64,000 nt of DNA from Bacteroidota bacterium (GTDB lineage Bacteria > Bacteroidota > Bacteroidia > Chitinophagales > Chitinophagaceae), in assembly GCA_029558715.1 (NCBI GenBank), contig JAKQEA010000190.1, positions 28,488 through 92,487 on the forward strand, in the 5' to 3' direction. Made by a program: the position numbers and the translations under genes. This document shows, in pieces, positions 25,244-35,077 of this stretch. The notes under the pieces were generated by a model. That model did no database searches. It was given only the letters and a program-made list of their open reading frames with translations, and had not been told where the DNA came from. Within the stretch, counting starts at the first letter, position 1, and each line of letters opens with the position of its first letter.

Positions 25244-26758
25244 CTATTTAATATAATAAACGAGTGAAGGAGCCTTTGTAGTACGTCCATCCGGACCTTT
25301 TACCCTGATATCGTCAATTGTTACCATTCTATCAGCTTTAACATGCTGATTTATAGCATTTCTTACTGCACCAGAGAAAGCAGCTCCCTGAACGGGTATT
25401 GAAATAATATCATCGTCTGTATCACAAGTAAACGTAAAGCTTACCACATCATAGTTCAGCTCGAAAGGGAAGTTTTTAATACCTGCCCCTACACCTCCCT
25501 GAGCTTTAAAAGCCCCGGCAAGGAATGGTTCGCCACTTTGCTTTCCTCCAACATAGGCTTGTGCTTCCGGTATAGTACGAACCCTGAAATTGCTTGCTCC
25601 AGCGACTTTGCCGTCAACTGTAACAGTGATAATCGTATTATCATTAACAGTATTTACACGAGCAACATATTTACCGGTGCCCGGTACTTTGACTAAAGAA
25701 CCATTGTTAATAGTTGCTTTGATCCTGTCATCACCGCCTCCACTGGCAGCAATTGTAACAGGGTTATCAACTCCTATATACAATACGTTCATTTTATCAA
25801 GTGCTATTGAAGCATTAGCTGAGCCGACAGTGTATTCAACAGGTATAGTCCTTGTTTGAGGATTTCCATCCTGGTCTGTAAATGCTACAGTAACATTAAT
25901 CGTATGTGAACCAACACCGCCTGCTGCTGCTTTATAAATTGCCTGACCTTTCTCATTTAATGACACACCCGAACCATTGATAGTAACAGTAGGTAGTTTT
26001 GTTTTACTGAACGCACCCAAACCGGCAGTAATTTCAATTTCCTGACCCGGCATAAGATACTTAGAGTTCTGCCCAACAATTGCTTCAAAAGTATCAAATC
26101 TCAGTTCAACTTTACCAACCTGCTCATGACAGAATGTAACGACTTTATTTTCTGATGTTTTGATATCATTCTGAAATTTACTGAGGATACTTAGAGCTCC
26201 TACAGCAGGTGCCATATAAAAATAAGCTTCCTCCCATGTTTTCTTTTTTGAAGTAGTTGGCTTAGGAGGAGTGAGATCGACCTGCAATGAATTTGTGAAC
26301 TCTGTAGCTATTGCTGAATCAACTCCCAATATATTCTTCTTAAATGCTTCAAGAATCTTATAAAGTTCCTTACCTTTTCCTTGCTGGACAAAGATCCTTG
26401 TAGTTGCATTTTGCTCATCTTCTTTAAACTTGCCGCCCTTTGAAGATTCAGTGATTAATTCTTTCTTTAGATTTTCAATAAAATTATATGCCGTAGCAGA
26501 ATAATCCATCACTTGCTTTGCTTTTGGCTGCCAGATTTCTGCCTTAGCCTTGGTGGTAGGGTCAGATATTTTTTCTGTCAACGAAGCAAAAATTCTGTCT
26601 GAAGATAATTTTACTGCGCTATTGGTTTTCTCCAGGCTTTCATTTATCGTTTTAAAGGCATTGAGGATCTCAGCCGAAATGTTAATAGCCAGTAAGGCTG
26701 TCAACACCAGGTACATGATATTGATCATCTTCTGCCGGGGTTCTTTAGGTAAAGACAT
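25244..26758 (-). CDS. gldM: Type IX secretion / gliding motor protein GldM
   Basis: This 504-residue protein has a short cytoplasmic start (MSLPKEPRQKMIN) and one transmembrane helix at about 12-30. The large periplasmic part is made of an N-terminal helical domain and three beta domains (D2-D4), with boundaries near residues 220, 315 and 405. GldM pairs with GldL to form the proton-driven motor that spans the periplasm and contacts the GldK/N ring. The arginine just before the helix corresponds in position to the functionally important basic residue known in flavobacteria (recalled). It lies 78 bases after gldL and six before gldN. Confidence 0.96.
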   Translation of the reverse strand: MSLPKEPRQKMINIMYLVLTALLAINISAEILNAFKTINESLEKTNSAVKLSSDRIFASLTEKISDPTTKAKAEIWQPKAKQVMDYSATAYNFIENLKKELITESSKGGKFKEDEQNATTRIFVQQGKGKELYKILEAFKKNILGVDSAIATEFTNSLQVDLTPPKPTTSKKKTWEEAYFYMAPAVGALSILSKFQNDIKTSENKVVTFCHEQVGKVELRFDTFEAIVGQNSKYLMPGQEIEITAGLGAFSKTKLPTVTINGSGVSLNEKGQAIYKAAAGGVGSHTINVTVAFTDQDGNPQTRTIPVEYTVGSANASIALDKMNVLYIGVDNPVTIAASGGGDDRIKATINNGSLVKVPGTGKYVARVNTVNDNTIITVTVDGKVAGASNFRVRTIPEAQAYVGGKQSGEPFLAGAFKAQGGVGAGIKNFPFELNYDVVSFTFTCDTDDDIISIPVQGAAFSGAVRNAINQHVKADRMVTIDDIRVKGPDGRTTKAPSLVYYIK

Positions 26759-26836
26759 GAAGATTCGTGGTTTTTAAATTAGAAATAGTGACTTCTTTGA
26801 ATCACGGATACGGATTCGTTCTTTTAAAGTTTTGTT

Positions 26837-27610
26837 TTAGCTGCGACCCTGCATGGCTGTTAACATGTTACCATAGATATTATTCAAACGGCCCAGGTTA
26901 GATGCCAGGTGTCCGATTTGCTCCTGTACTCTCTTCGCATCTTCAGCACTGTTAAGCATTGAATTAGATGTTTCAGAAAGTTTACCATAGAATGCATTCA
27001 ATGCTTTCAGGTGGTTATTGCTCTCCTGCAATTCGAGTTCATAAATTGTATTCAGCGAAGACAGGTTTTTGGTCAATACCTGGATCTGCTCATGGAATAC
27101 CTTAGCACCTTCTGTTGCTGTATTGAAGGCCCCTACTGAAGAAGCAGCTGTTGTGTAAGCATCTTTTACTTTTTCAAGCTGGCCGGTTACTTCTCTTGTC
27201 TTCGTAGTAAAGTCAGCCGTTGCATTGATAGTATCACCAATACCGTTCATACCTGTAACGGTAGTATTTAATTGTTTAAACCCTTCGCCCAAACGTTTCA
27301 TTGTATCAGGTGTAATATCAGCTTCTGCAAGCATTTTATCCATAGCTCCGAAAGTAGCCCTGCTTTTGGCACCTGCAACCGAGAATTGCTCTTCATCATG
27401 TGAGGCATCTTTGATAGGAGGATATATTGCATACAAAACGCCGTACAAGGCGAAAATTATTGCTTCTGTAGTAAGACCTATCCACAACCAGGTGTCTGCA
27501 TCAGGCTGGTGGGTAATTTTTCTGAGTGCACCCCAGATTACTAATGCTGCGCCAAAAGAAACGCCTACGTCTACCCATTTACTTACCTTAGATGGAATTG
27601 CTGCTGCCAT
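26837..27610 (-). CDS. gldL: Type IX secretion / gliding motor protein GldL
   Basis: This 257-residue inner membrane protein has two transmembrane helices near the N-terminus (about 12-28 and 41-61) and a long cytoplasmic helical tail with repeated hydrophobic heptads. Glu49, inside the second helix (GLTTEAIIFALYG), matches the intramembrane glutamate implicated in proton flow in flavobacterial GldL. Five GldL subunits surround two GldM helices in the known motor. The gene follows gldK after a 109-base gap that contains a hairpin. Confidence 0.96.
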   Translation of the reverse strand: MAAAIPSKVSKWVDVGVSFGAALVIWGALRKITHQPDADTWLWIGLTTEAIIFALYGVLYAIYPPIKDASHDEEQFSVAGAKSRATFGAMDKMLAEADITPDTMKRLGEGFKQLNTTVTGMNGIGDTINATADFTTKTREVTGQLEKVKDAYTTAASSVGAFNTATEGAKVFHEQIQVLTKNLSSLNTIYELELQESNNHLKALNAFYGKLSETSNSMLNSAEDAKRVQEQIGHLASNLGRLNNIYGNMLTAMQGRS

Positions 27611-27661
27611 AATTGGATTTTTTAAAAGTGGTTTTGTTGATATTAATTAAGAGAGAAAGAA

Positions 27662-27692
27662 GAGAGGACAGATTTTACTTTACTGCCCTCTC
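27662..27692 (-). promoter_or_regulatory. Hairpin between gldK and gldL
   Basis: A 10-bp stem with one G-T pair has arms at 27662-27671 and 27683-27692 and an 11-base loop. On the minus strand a pyrimidine-rich tail (TTCTTTCTCTC) follows. It may be a weak terminator or an mRNA processing site that sets the level of gldL-M-N relative to gldK. Confidence 0.5.
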
Positions 27693-27719
27693 AATATGTT
27701 TGATTTAGTTCGTTATTTT

Positions 27720-29033
27720 TTATCTGCGACGTCCTTTTTGCGGAGCTGCGGGTAAATCAATCACACAACGGAAGCCGATGTAAGATTTAGTGGAGTCCTG
27801 GTATTCATAAGTGCTGGTACCTGTTTGCAGGTAATAACCAACATCTTTCCAGCTACCACCACGAATGATCTTACGTTTCATCAGGGGAGGATCATCATCT
27901 TTTGCGTTCCAGCGAACATCAGGGTTCATATCATGCTGAAAGTTATTACGACCTTCATAATAGATTGAAGAGGTCCACTCTGCCACGTTACCAGACATGC
28001 AGTACAGACCATAATCATTAGGCCAGTAAGCATCGGCACGAACAGTGTAGAATCCACCATCTTCAGGATAGTTACCACGGCCTGGTTTGAAGTTGGCCAT
28101 CAGACATCCTTTTTTATTACGCAGGTAATAATTACCCCAGGGGAACATCGATTGTGAACGACCGCCACGGGCTGCATACTCCCATTGTGCCTCAGTAGGC
28201 AGGCGGAAATCCGATTCTTGTGTTCTTTTCTTTGAATCCAGGTAGGCGTTCAGGAAATGGGTTCTCCACTCACAGAAAGCAGTTGCTTGTTTCCAGTTCA
28301 CACCTACAACAGGATAGTTGCCAAAAGCCGGGTGAGAAAAATATCTTTTTGTCATCGGCTCATTATATGAATAGGAGAAGTCGCGGATCCATGCTAATGT
28401 ATCAGGATAAATTGCTACGTCTTTCTTTACGATAAAAGTAGAGCGGGGTTTACCAGCATTCTCTCTTCTGGCAGCTTCTTTCAGATCGAAAGTCTCAGAA
28501 TGGAATACTATTTTCGAAGGATCGATTTCTTTTTTTCCGAAAACCCTGTCATCCGGAGGGAGTATCATGGGTGTAGCGGCCAGTTTTTCCATTTCATTTG
28601 GATCACCCCACTTAAAGGTTTTCATTTTGGCCCAGTCCACATATTCGTTTCCATCTTTACCGGTTTTAAGGTAGCCCATGTTACGAGCTACTACAGAATC
28701 TCTAACCCAGTATACGAACTGACGATACTCGTTGTTGGTAATCTCAGTTGCATCCATCCAGAAGCCACTGATAGACACAGAGCGGTTACGGGCACTGAAT
28801 GCGTAGGCAGGATCCTCATCACTGGGACCCATATGGAATGTACCTTGAGGTACATACACCATGCCCGGAGGCTTCGGAAGTGTATATTTACTTCCAGGAG
28901 CAACTCCATGCACCTGACCATCATTCGGAAGGCTACCGCCTTTGTTTTTCTTTCCTCCCAGTATTCCGCAACTGGTTAATACAGACACACAGGCGACTGC
29001 ATAAAAGGTGTAATAAAGGTTTCTCATTTTCAT
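27720..29033 (-). CDS. gldK: Type IX secretion / gliding lipoprotein GldK
   Basis: The start at 29033 (MKMRNLYYTF; 29027 is also possible) gives a signal peptide with lipobox LTSC (Cys22) and about 437 residues. An upstream in-frame ATG at 29084 would add 17 polar residues and overlap the promoter. The body is a formylglycine-generating-enzyme (SUMF1) fold: MVYVPQGTFHMGPSDED, WMDATEITNNEYRQFV, RLPTEAQWEYAARGG and NVAEWTSSIYY. GldK uses this fold structurally, forming the ring with GldN at the outer membrane. It is the first gene of the gldKLMN operon. Confidence 0.95.
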   Translation of the reverse strand: MKMRNLYYTFYAVACVSVLTSCGILGGKKNKGGSLPNDGQVHGVAPGSKYTLPKPPGMVYVPQGTFHMGPSDEDPAYAFSARNRSVSISGFWMDATEITNNEYRQFVYWVRDSVVARNMGYLKTGKDGNEYVDWAKMKTFKWGDPNEMEKLAATPMILPPDDRVFGKKEIDPSKIVFHSETFDLKEAARRENAGKPRSTFIVKKDVAIYPDTLAWIRDFSYSYNEPMTKRYFSHPAFGNYPVVGVNWKQATAFCEWRTHFLNAYLDSKKRTQESDFRLPTEAQWEYAARGGRSQSMFPWGNYYLRNKKGCLMANFKPGRGNYPEDGGFYTVRADAYWPNDYGLYCMSGNVAEWTSSIYYEGRNNFQHDMNPDVRWNAKDDDPPLMKRKIIRGGSWKDVGYYLQTGTSTYEYQDSTKSYIGFRCVIDLPAAPQKGRRR

Positions 29034-29052
29034 ACACTTAAAGGGTATTGGG

Positions 29053-29086
29053 CAAATATAATGTTTAGAACTGTTCTCTGGCACAA
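29053..29086 (-). promoter_or_regulatory. Candidate promoter of gldKLMN
   Basis: TATATTTG (29060-29053 on the minus strand) matches the Bacteroidota -7 box TAnnTTTG. A TTG lies 23 bases upstream (29086-29084), at the long end of the usual spacing. The spacer holds the palindrome AGAACTGTTCT (29067-29077). Confidence 0.45.
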
Positions 29087-29180
29087 GGTTATAATTTATT
29101 TTTTTAAATCAAAACGTATTTTTCGAAGTAAATTTTCTAACGGATACCGGCTCTGTTTTATTGCATTAACTAAAAATTAA

Positions 29181-31244
29181 TTATTGCTTTTGGCCCTTGT
29201 TTATCAGCGACATAAGCTCTTTTGCAGAAAATACGGGATTAAGGCAAGTGTAACTACGGCACAGGTATATAGTAGGATTCTCACTAATCTGTTTTCCTTC
29301 CAGTAAGGGGTAGTTATTGTCCGGTTTTTCTGTTACCATCATTACCCTGTGCGGGATAAATTGTTTCAAAATTTCTCGATGCAAGGCCGATAAATTTTCT
29401 CCTGTTACCACTATTTCATTAGTTCCCTGAATTATTTCCTGGAGAAGACAGGCCCAATTGCCAAAAGAACCCGGGTAGCGGATGATGGCATTGCCAAGAG
29501 AGGTAAGCATCGCCCTGCTTCTTTGCGCCCAGTCCCTTTCATCACATAAAATGGAAAGAAGATGAAGATTATATGCCATTATTGAATTACCTGATGGTAC
29601 CGCCCCGTCGTACACTTCTTTCTTTCTCACAATAATATCCTTTTGGCCTGCCGTTGTATAAAAAAAGAAAGGGCTGTCCGCTTCACTAAAATTCTCTATA
29701 ACATGATTTGTCAGTTTCTTTGCTTTCTCTATCCATTTTGTTTCACCCGTTATTTCCTGTAAACGAAGAAGGGCCTGAATTAAAAAAGCATAATCATCCA
29801 AAAAAGCAGGATACCGGGCAGCCCCGTTCTTATATGTATGATGATAGGGTAGATTGCCCTCATTAGTAAAGCTCGTCAGCAGAAAGTGCATATTATCAAT
29901 TGCAAGCTTTTTATATGATTCATTACCGGTCGCTTCATATGCCTTGCTACAAGCCGTATTCATTAAAGCATTCCATCCTAATATGATTTTATCGTCCAGC
30001 AGCGGTCTTATTCTTTTGTTTCTTTTATCAAGTAATGCTTTTTTACCACTTTCTAATTTCCTTTTTAACTCGTCAACTGATACATTTCTTGACACTGCAA
30101 AATCCTCTATTGGTCTTTTCACCCAAAGAATATTGGTATGTTCCCAATTACCTTGCTCAGTTATATCAAAGTATTCACAAAAGTCTGTTGCATCTGCTCC
30201 AAGTATTTCATGTATTTCATCTAAGCTCCATACATAAAATTTTCCTTCTATTCCTTCACTATCTGCATCTAATGCTGCACAAAATCCTTTTTCCGGACTT
30301 AGCAACTCGCTTTGAATGAAGGCCATTGTTTCATCAATGACCTCTCTATACCTTTCTTTTTTAGTTAACTGGAAAGCCTCACTTAATACAGCCACTAATA
30401 ATGCATTATCATAAAGCATTTTTTCAAAATGAGGGACCAGCCACTCTGCATCTGTTGAATACCTGGCAAAACCGCCGCCAACCTGGTCATATATACCACC
30501 ATCAATCATTTTATCAAGGGAGAGCAGGGCCTGATTAAGTGCTTTTTCATTTTTTGAAGTATAATAATAACGCAACAGAAACTGTATGGAAAAAGTTTGG
30601 GGAAACTTGGGTGCCTTCCCAAAACCGCCCCACTGCCGGTCAGCTGATCTCATTAAGTTTTGAAATGAATCGTCAGTTTTATCATTGGTGAAAAAGTCAT
30701 CTGTTACCGAAGACCCAAGTACTCCAAACTCATTTGATTTCGCCAGATGTTTGGTAAGGTTTTCCGCCTGAGCATCAATTTCATGTCTCCTTTCCCTAAA
30801 TGCTTGTATAACACCATACAAAGTTTCCTGCCATGAAGGCCTGTTAAAAGCCCTTTGGGGAGGAAAATAAGTACCTCCGTAAAACGGTTTTGTTTCAGGT
30901 GTTAAAAAAACATTTAAAGGCCAACCTCCGCTTCCTGTCATTGCCTGAACGGCATCCATATAGAAATGGTCCAGGTCTGGCCGTTCTTCCCTGTCTATTT
31001 TGATATTGATAAAATGATCATTCATCAGCTTTGCGGTTGTTTCATCTTCAAAACTTTCCCTTTCCATTACATGGCACCAATGACAGGCTGCATAGCCAAT
31101 GCTAACCAGAATGGGTTTGTTTTCCTGTTTTGCTTTGTTTAATGCCTCATCTCCCCAGGGATACCAGTTTACCGGGTTATGAGCATGTTGCAGCAAATAA
31201 GGACTTGTTTCGTTGATAAGCTGATTCGTATGCTCTTTCATCAA
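29181..31244 (-). CDS. YyaL/DUF255 thioredoxin-domain protein
   Basis: This 687-residue protein has an N-terminal thioredoxin-like domain with CHWC at 54-57 (AACHWCHVM), preceded by the family signature [19 protein letters not shown] large alpha/alpha-barrel region resembling glycan-processing enzymes follows ([41 protein letters not shown]). The family is widespread, from bacterial YyaL to animal SPATA20, but its reaction is not known. No signal peptide is seen, so it is probably cytoplasmic. It stands alone on the minus strand after the hemD terminator. Confidence 0.92.
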   Translation of the reverse strand: MMKEHTNQLINETSPYLLQHAHNPVNWYPWGDEALNKAKQENKPILVSIGYAACHWCHVMERESFEDETTAKLMNDHFINIKIDREERPDLDHFYMDAVQAMTGSGGWPLNVFLTPETKPFYGGTYFPPQRAFNRPSWQETLYGVIQAFRERRHEIDAQAENLTKHLAKSNEFGVLGSSVTDDFFTNDKTDDSFQNLMRSADRQWGGFGKAPKFPQTFSIQFLLRYYYTSKNEKALNQALLSLDKMIDGGIYDQVGGGFARYSTDAEWLVPHFEKMLYDNALLVAVLSEAFQLTKKERYREVIDETMAFIQSELLSPEKGFCAALDADSEGIEGKFYVWSLDEIHEILGADATDFCEYFDITEQGNWEHTNILWVKRPIEDFAVSRNVSVDELKRKLESGKKALLDKRNKRIRPLLDDKIILGWNALMNTACSKAYEATGNESYKKLAIDNMHFLLTSFTNEGNLPYHHTYKNGAARYPAFLDDYAFLIQALLRLQEITGETKWIEKAKKLTNHVIENFSEADSPFFFYTTAGQKDIIVRKKEVYDGAVPSGNSIMAYNLHLLSILCDERDWAQRSRAMLTSLGNAIIRYPGSFGNWACLLQEIIQGTNEIVVTGENLSALHREILKQFIPHRVMMVTEKPDNNYPLLEGKQISENPTIYLCRSYTCLNPVFSAKELMSLINKGQKQ

Positions 31245-31289
31245 TTGTTATGTTATTATAACAACGAAGTTCGCTGAATATGGTTTCCA

Positions 31290-31323
31290 GAAAAAGAAAA
31301 GGACACTGGCAAAAGTGTCCTTT
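31290..31323 (-). terminator. Intrinsic terminator of the hemD operon
   Basis: A perfect 10-bp stem (AAAGGACACT at 31298-31307, complement at 31314-31323) with a 6-base loop is followed on the minus strand by TTCTTTTT. It lies 22 bases past the hemD stop. Confidence 0.85.
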
Positions 31324-31345
31324 ACAAATTAGGTATTCTGTAGAA

Positions 31346-32173
31346 TTATTTCTTTTTGACCAAAGTTGAGAGAAACTGGTCCAATGCAGCTACCATGCTT
31401 GGTGTTTGTGGTTGGGGAGCTTTTATTTCAAGCTTTAACCCCTTTTCTTCAATGGCCCTGAAAGTATTGTTCCCAAAAGCCCCTATCACTGTTCCGTTTT
31501 GTTTGTATTTCGGCAAGTTATCAAACAAACTTTTTACACCGCTGGGTGTAAAAAAGCAGATAACGTCGTATTCCGTTTTTAGTAAGATATCTTTTATGTC
31601 GCTGCTTACACTACGATACATAAAAGCCAGTGTAAACTCACAATTATTGGCTTTTAGCCAGTTTACTATCTCATTATCTTGTTGGTTCTCTGAGCATACA
31701 TAGAGAAATTTTTCATTAGCCTTATGTTTGTTAATCACATCAAACATGCTTTTGTTGGTTCCATCTGCTCCATAGAACACCTTTCTCTTTCTGTAGAGGA
31801 TAAATTTCTGCAGGTACAGAGCTACAGCCTCAGTGATACAGAAATACTTTGTATCCTGCGGCACACTAACCTTCATTTCCTCACACATCCGAAAGAAATG
31901 ATCAATAGCATTTCGGCTGGTGAATATTATACCGGTATAGTTGTGAATTTCAATCTTTTGCTTGCGGAAGTCCCGTGCCGGAATTCCTTCCAGACGGATA
32001 AAGGGATGGAAATCCAGCTCAATGCTGTATTTCCTGGCCAGCTCGAAGTATGGTGACTTCTCACTTTCGGGCCTCGGTTGGGTAATCAGGATTTTCTTTA
32101 TTGCTTTGGCCTGTTCACCGGCCTTTTTAACCCCATTTGTACTCATGTTCGGTTCGGCTAAAGTTGGCTGCAA
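31346..32173 (-). CDS. hemD: Uroporphyrinogen-III synthase
   Basis: This protein closes hydroxymethylbilane into uroporphyrinogen III in tetrapyrrole synthesis. The fold shows KKILITQPRPESEKSPYFELA near the start, GIIFTSRNAIDHFF, the linker region YGADGTNKSMFDVINKH, FLYVCSENQQDNEI and DVICFFTPSGVKSLF. HemD sequences diverge strongly, but this pattern is typical of Bacteroidota. The start at 32173 gives 275 residues; Met at 32146 (MSTNGVKK) would also be possible. It is the last gene after a BamA-like gene and a DUF4271 gene, two bases after the latter. hemW is divergent upstream of that group. Confidence 0.9.
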   Translation of the reverse strand: MQPTLAEPNMSTNGVKKAGEQAKAIKKILITQPRPESEKSPYFELARKYSIELDFHPFIRLEGIPARDFRKQKIEIHNYTGIIFTSRNAIDHFFRMCEEMKVSVPQDTKYFCITEAVALYLQKFILYRKRKVFYGADGTNKSMFDVINKHKANEKFLYVCSENQQDNEIVNWLKANNCEFTLAFMYRSVSSDIKDILLKTEYDVICFFTPSGVKSLFDNLPKYKQNGTVIGAFGNNTFRAIEEKGLKLEIKAPQPQTPSMVAALDQFLSTLVKKK

Positions 32174-32175
32174 AG

Positions 32176-33210
32176 TTAAGTAGTTTGGCTGAAATACACT
32201 AACAAAGCCTTGTAAACCAGTAAAAGAGGGGTCACTTCGAAGGCTAAAAAGTATAGAAAGAAGTGAAAGGGGCTGACTTTGACCTGATTACGAACAACAG
32301 AATACGTCAAAACAATCCTGTAAATAAGCATTGCACCAATTAAAATCCATGATAACGCAAGGCCTATTGAAAAGAGATCGCTGGTGGAAAATGCAAGGAG
32401 AATAAGGAATGGCAGCAATAGTATACCTATCATTTTGTTGATGATAAATACTATAAAAATGTAAGAATTAGCAGCCTCCTCGGTATTAAAAAGCCAGCCA
32501 GATATTTTAAGTCCTATGAATTTCACAAAATAGGCCACGGAAAGTCCCGTCATACAGTACACAAATAAGATCCAAAAATTATCAATCGGGCTTATCTGAA
32601 AATACTCGATCAAAAAGGTCAGATAGAGTCCGGCGCTAATAACAAAGAATCCATTTAATAAAATGGATGGTAGTGGTGTTTGTACCAATTGTTCACTGAT
32701 CTGCCTTACTTTGAGAGTGTTCCTGAAAAACAACCTGAAAAGATCGTTGAAGTATTTTGGAAAGGCCTGCCGTAATAAAGCGAAAATGATTAAAAGTAAA
32801 ACCAGGCTATAAAAAAGTATCTCCTTGCCATGAACCTGCCTGACTTCTCCTTCTTTAAAAGAAACTGATTTGGCTTTAAACCGAAATCCAAAATAAGGAT
32901 GATGCTCTAGTATCTGCCAGCAGATTTTCTGCAAGGAAAAGGTATCAGCAGGATTTAGCAGCCATCCTGAATCTTGCTGCGGCCGCCTTGAAATTTCCTG
33001 GCTTGTTTGCACAAGGGGTAAAGAATCCTGCTGCTTCAATGTATCTGTACCCGAGTATGTTGTATCTGCTGCTTTGCCGGCAGATGAATCAATAACAGTC
33101 TGTGCAGAAGAGATAGCTGTCAGCGACAAAAAAAGAAATAAGAGAGATAATTTTTTTTTCAAGAAAAACTGTTGAGATGCAAAAATATAAAGTGAGTCCG
33201 GACTCTGCAC
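32176..33210 (-). CDS. DUF4271 membrane protein
   Basis: This protein has a Ser/Thr/Gln-rich N-terminal part (about 40-95) and then a membrane domain with about six to eight hydrophobic helices, for example SLVLLLIIFALLRQAF and YIFIVFIINKMIGILLLPFLILLAF. It matches DUF4271, which often sits beside hemD in Bacteroidota. The ATG at 33210 would put 16 extra residues before a well-formed signal-like stretch KKKLSLLFLFLSLTA. A TTG at 33162 gives a better signal peptide, so the start is uncertain. Function unknown. It lies seven bases after the BamA-like gene and two before hemD. Confidence 0.85.
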   Translation of the reverse strand: MQSPDSLYIFASQQFFLKKKLSLLFLFLSLTAISSAQTVIDSSAGKAADTTYSGTDTLKQQDSLPLVQTSQEISRRPQQDSGWLLNPADTFSLQKICWQILEHHPYFGFRFKAKSVSFKEGEVRQVHGKEILFYSLVLLLIIFALLRQAFPKYFNDLFRLFFRNTLKVRQISEQLVQTPLPSILLNGFFVISAGLYLTFLIEYFQISPIDNFWILFVYCMTGLSVAYFVKFIGLKISGWLFNTEEAANSYIFIVFIINKMIGILLLPFLILLAFSTSDLFSIGLALSWILIGAMLIYRIVLTYSVVRNQVKVSPFHFFLYFLAFEVTPLLLVYKALLVYFSQTT

Positions 33211-33216
33211 AAATGA

Positions 33217-35022
33217 TTAAAAATAATTCACAAATCCAAAATGTATTTTTGATTGGCGAAGGTTCAATTCTGAATCATTTCTTTTCCCTATAGCCCAGGC
33301 GAGGTTAAATATACCCGCCTTTGTTTCAAACGCAAGGCCAAGTCCTGTTCCAAAATAAGTATAGTTAACATTTGTATTCAAACTGTTGTTTCTGCCCCAT
33401 CCACCATCTGCAAGGATATAAAAGAATGAATTTTGCCCGACCAGGTATCGGTATTCCACTGTTGCAATGGCAAATTGCGACAGGTATTGGCTTTCTTCAT
33501 CAAAGCCTCTTAATAGTTTATAGCCCCCTACCTGGAATAATTCATTCCTGAAAATGTTTCCGCTTTGAAACATACCGGCATTCACTGCTGTCTTTATTGT
33601 ACTTCTCTGCCCGGTCAAGGGAAAATATTTTGCTACCATAGCCCTGACCCTAAACTGATATGTTTTAAGTTTAACCGTGTCATATAATTTATTAAAATCA
33701 AACAGCGGATCAGCGGGATCTTTTAATTCCAGTATTTCGTTGTTTTTCTTTAGTTTTTTAGTGCCGGCAGAAGTGATTATACGAAACTCGATACCCTTCC
33801 TTGGATTAAGACGGTAATCAGTGTTATTCAACTCATAATCCACTCCTATATTAAAAGAACTAACATCTCCGACATCCGGTAAACGGCGGTTAGTAATAAT
33901 AAAAGATGAATCAATCCCTCCCTGGCTGACAATGGTCTGAAAACGCTGCAGAAAAAGCTTACCCGATTGATTTTTACTTAACACATACTGTACACCGAGT
34001 TGAAAATTTACATTCACAAAATTGCTGTCTTTACGAAACATCTCGAACGAAAAATCAAGCCCGTAAGGAGACTGAAAGATATAGGGATGCTGGTATAACA
34101 GGTTTAGTCGTTGAGACTTTACCTGCAGCTGTTGCCAGTTTAACCCGATGGTTTCTCCGGCACCTAATGAATTTCTCAGCAAGATATTTGCCTCACCCGT
34201 TACCAGTAATTTTTTGGACGCCAGTTGGTCGTTATTAGGTAAAAAACCGATAATTGCATTAACCTGACTGCTCTTTTTCTGTTTAAGATACATATTCAGG
34301 ACCGATCCGGTTCCCAGCATAGTTATATCAAAAGGTTTTTCCTCCTCCACATAGGTAAGCTCCCTCATTTTTTGATTGATTCGCATTAATTTTTCTTTGT
34401 TATAAATGCTTCCATTAGGAATACTTAGATATTGCTGCAGGTAATTGTTAGAAATCTTTGCATTACCAAAAATCCGGATACTGTCAATTTTATATAATGG
34501 TCCTTTATCTACTTTAAGTAAGGCAGATACTTTTTCTGTTTCTAACTGCAGACTATCAAGATAAATTTTGGCAAAAGGATATCCGTTATTCTCCAGGTAT
34601 CGCAAAAGTTTCTCCTGCCACTCCTGTAACTGAGTAAAATCCATAGGCTTATTTACAAAAACTTTCTCCCTCCATCCAACGGCATCCAATACAGCAGGGT
34701 CCGCATATTTTGTGTCTAATTGAGCCCACAGATATTTTTTTCCGGTATACAAAACAATATATGCAGAGGCAGAATCGTACCTGATACTGTCAACAGAAGA
34801 AGTTACATACCCCTTAGCGTGAAGGGTACTGGTTAGCCTGGCTATATAATCTGAACAGGCTGTACGGGAAGTAAAATCAGTTTGAATACCCAGTTTAGAC
34901 TGTAGTAGTGAATCATCTTTATCGGCACCCCGGACAATAAGACTGTATTTACCCTGTCCTGATGTATAAATACTCAGCAACAACAGAGCCAGTACCGATA
35001 TTTGCAGTCTGAATTTTCTCAT
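33217..35022 (-). CDS. BamA/TamA-like outer membrane protein (POTRA plus barrel)
   Basis: The start at 35022 (MRKFRLQISVLALLLLSIY) gives a clean signal peptide and 601 residues; an in-frame ATG at 35088 would overlap hemW and add 22 unsuitable residues. The N-terminal half has POTRA-like repeats, the clearest being PLYKIDSIRIFGNAKISNNYLQ. The C-terminal half is a surface-antigen barrel with the motif GGYKLLRGFDEES (the RGF-type lid loop) and a final strand IHFGFVNYF ending in Phe. BamA/TamA relatives insert or export outer membrane proteins. It is probably an accessory member, not the essential BamA, which usually has five POTRAs and is longer. It begins an operon with DUF4271 and hemD. Confidence 0.85.
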   Translation of the reverse strand: MRKFRLQISVLALLLLSIYTSGQGKYSLIVRGADKDDSLLQSKLGIQTDFTSRTACSDYIARLTSTLHAKGYVTSSVDSIRYDSASAYIVLYTGKKYLWAQLDTKYADPAVLDAVGWREKVFVNKPMDFTQLQEWQEKLLRYLENNGYPFAKIYLDSLQLETEKVSALLKVDKGPLYKIDSIRIFGNAKISNNYLQQYLSIPNGSIYNKEKLMRINQKMRELTYVEEEKPFDITMLGTGSVLNMYLKQKKSSQVNAIIGFLPNNDQLASKKLLVTGEANILLRNSLGAGETIGLNWQQLQVKSQRLNLLYQHPYIFQSPYGLDFSFEMFRKDSNFVNVNFQLGVQYVLSKNQSGKLFLQRFQTIVSQGGIDSSFIITNRRLPDVGDVSSFNIGVDYELNNTDYRLNPRKGIEFRIITSAGTKKLKKNNEILELKDPADPLFDFNKLYDTVKLKTYQFRVRAMVAKYFPLTGQRSTIKTAVNAGMFQSGNIFRNELFQVGGYKLLRGFDEESQYLSQFAIATVEYRYLVGQNSFFYILADGGWGRNNSLNTNVNYTYFGTGLGLAFETKAGIFNLAWAIGKRNDSELNLRQSKIHFGFVNYF

Positions 35023-35077
35023 TTGGCTTTTCGCCGGGATATTCGTTGCTAAATTATTCATTAAATCACAAATCAGC

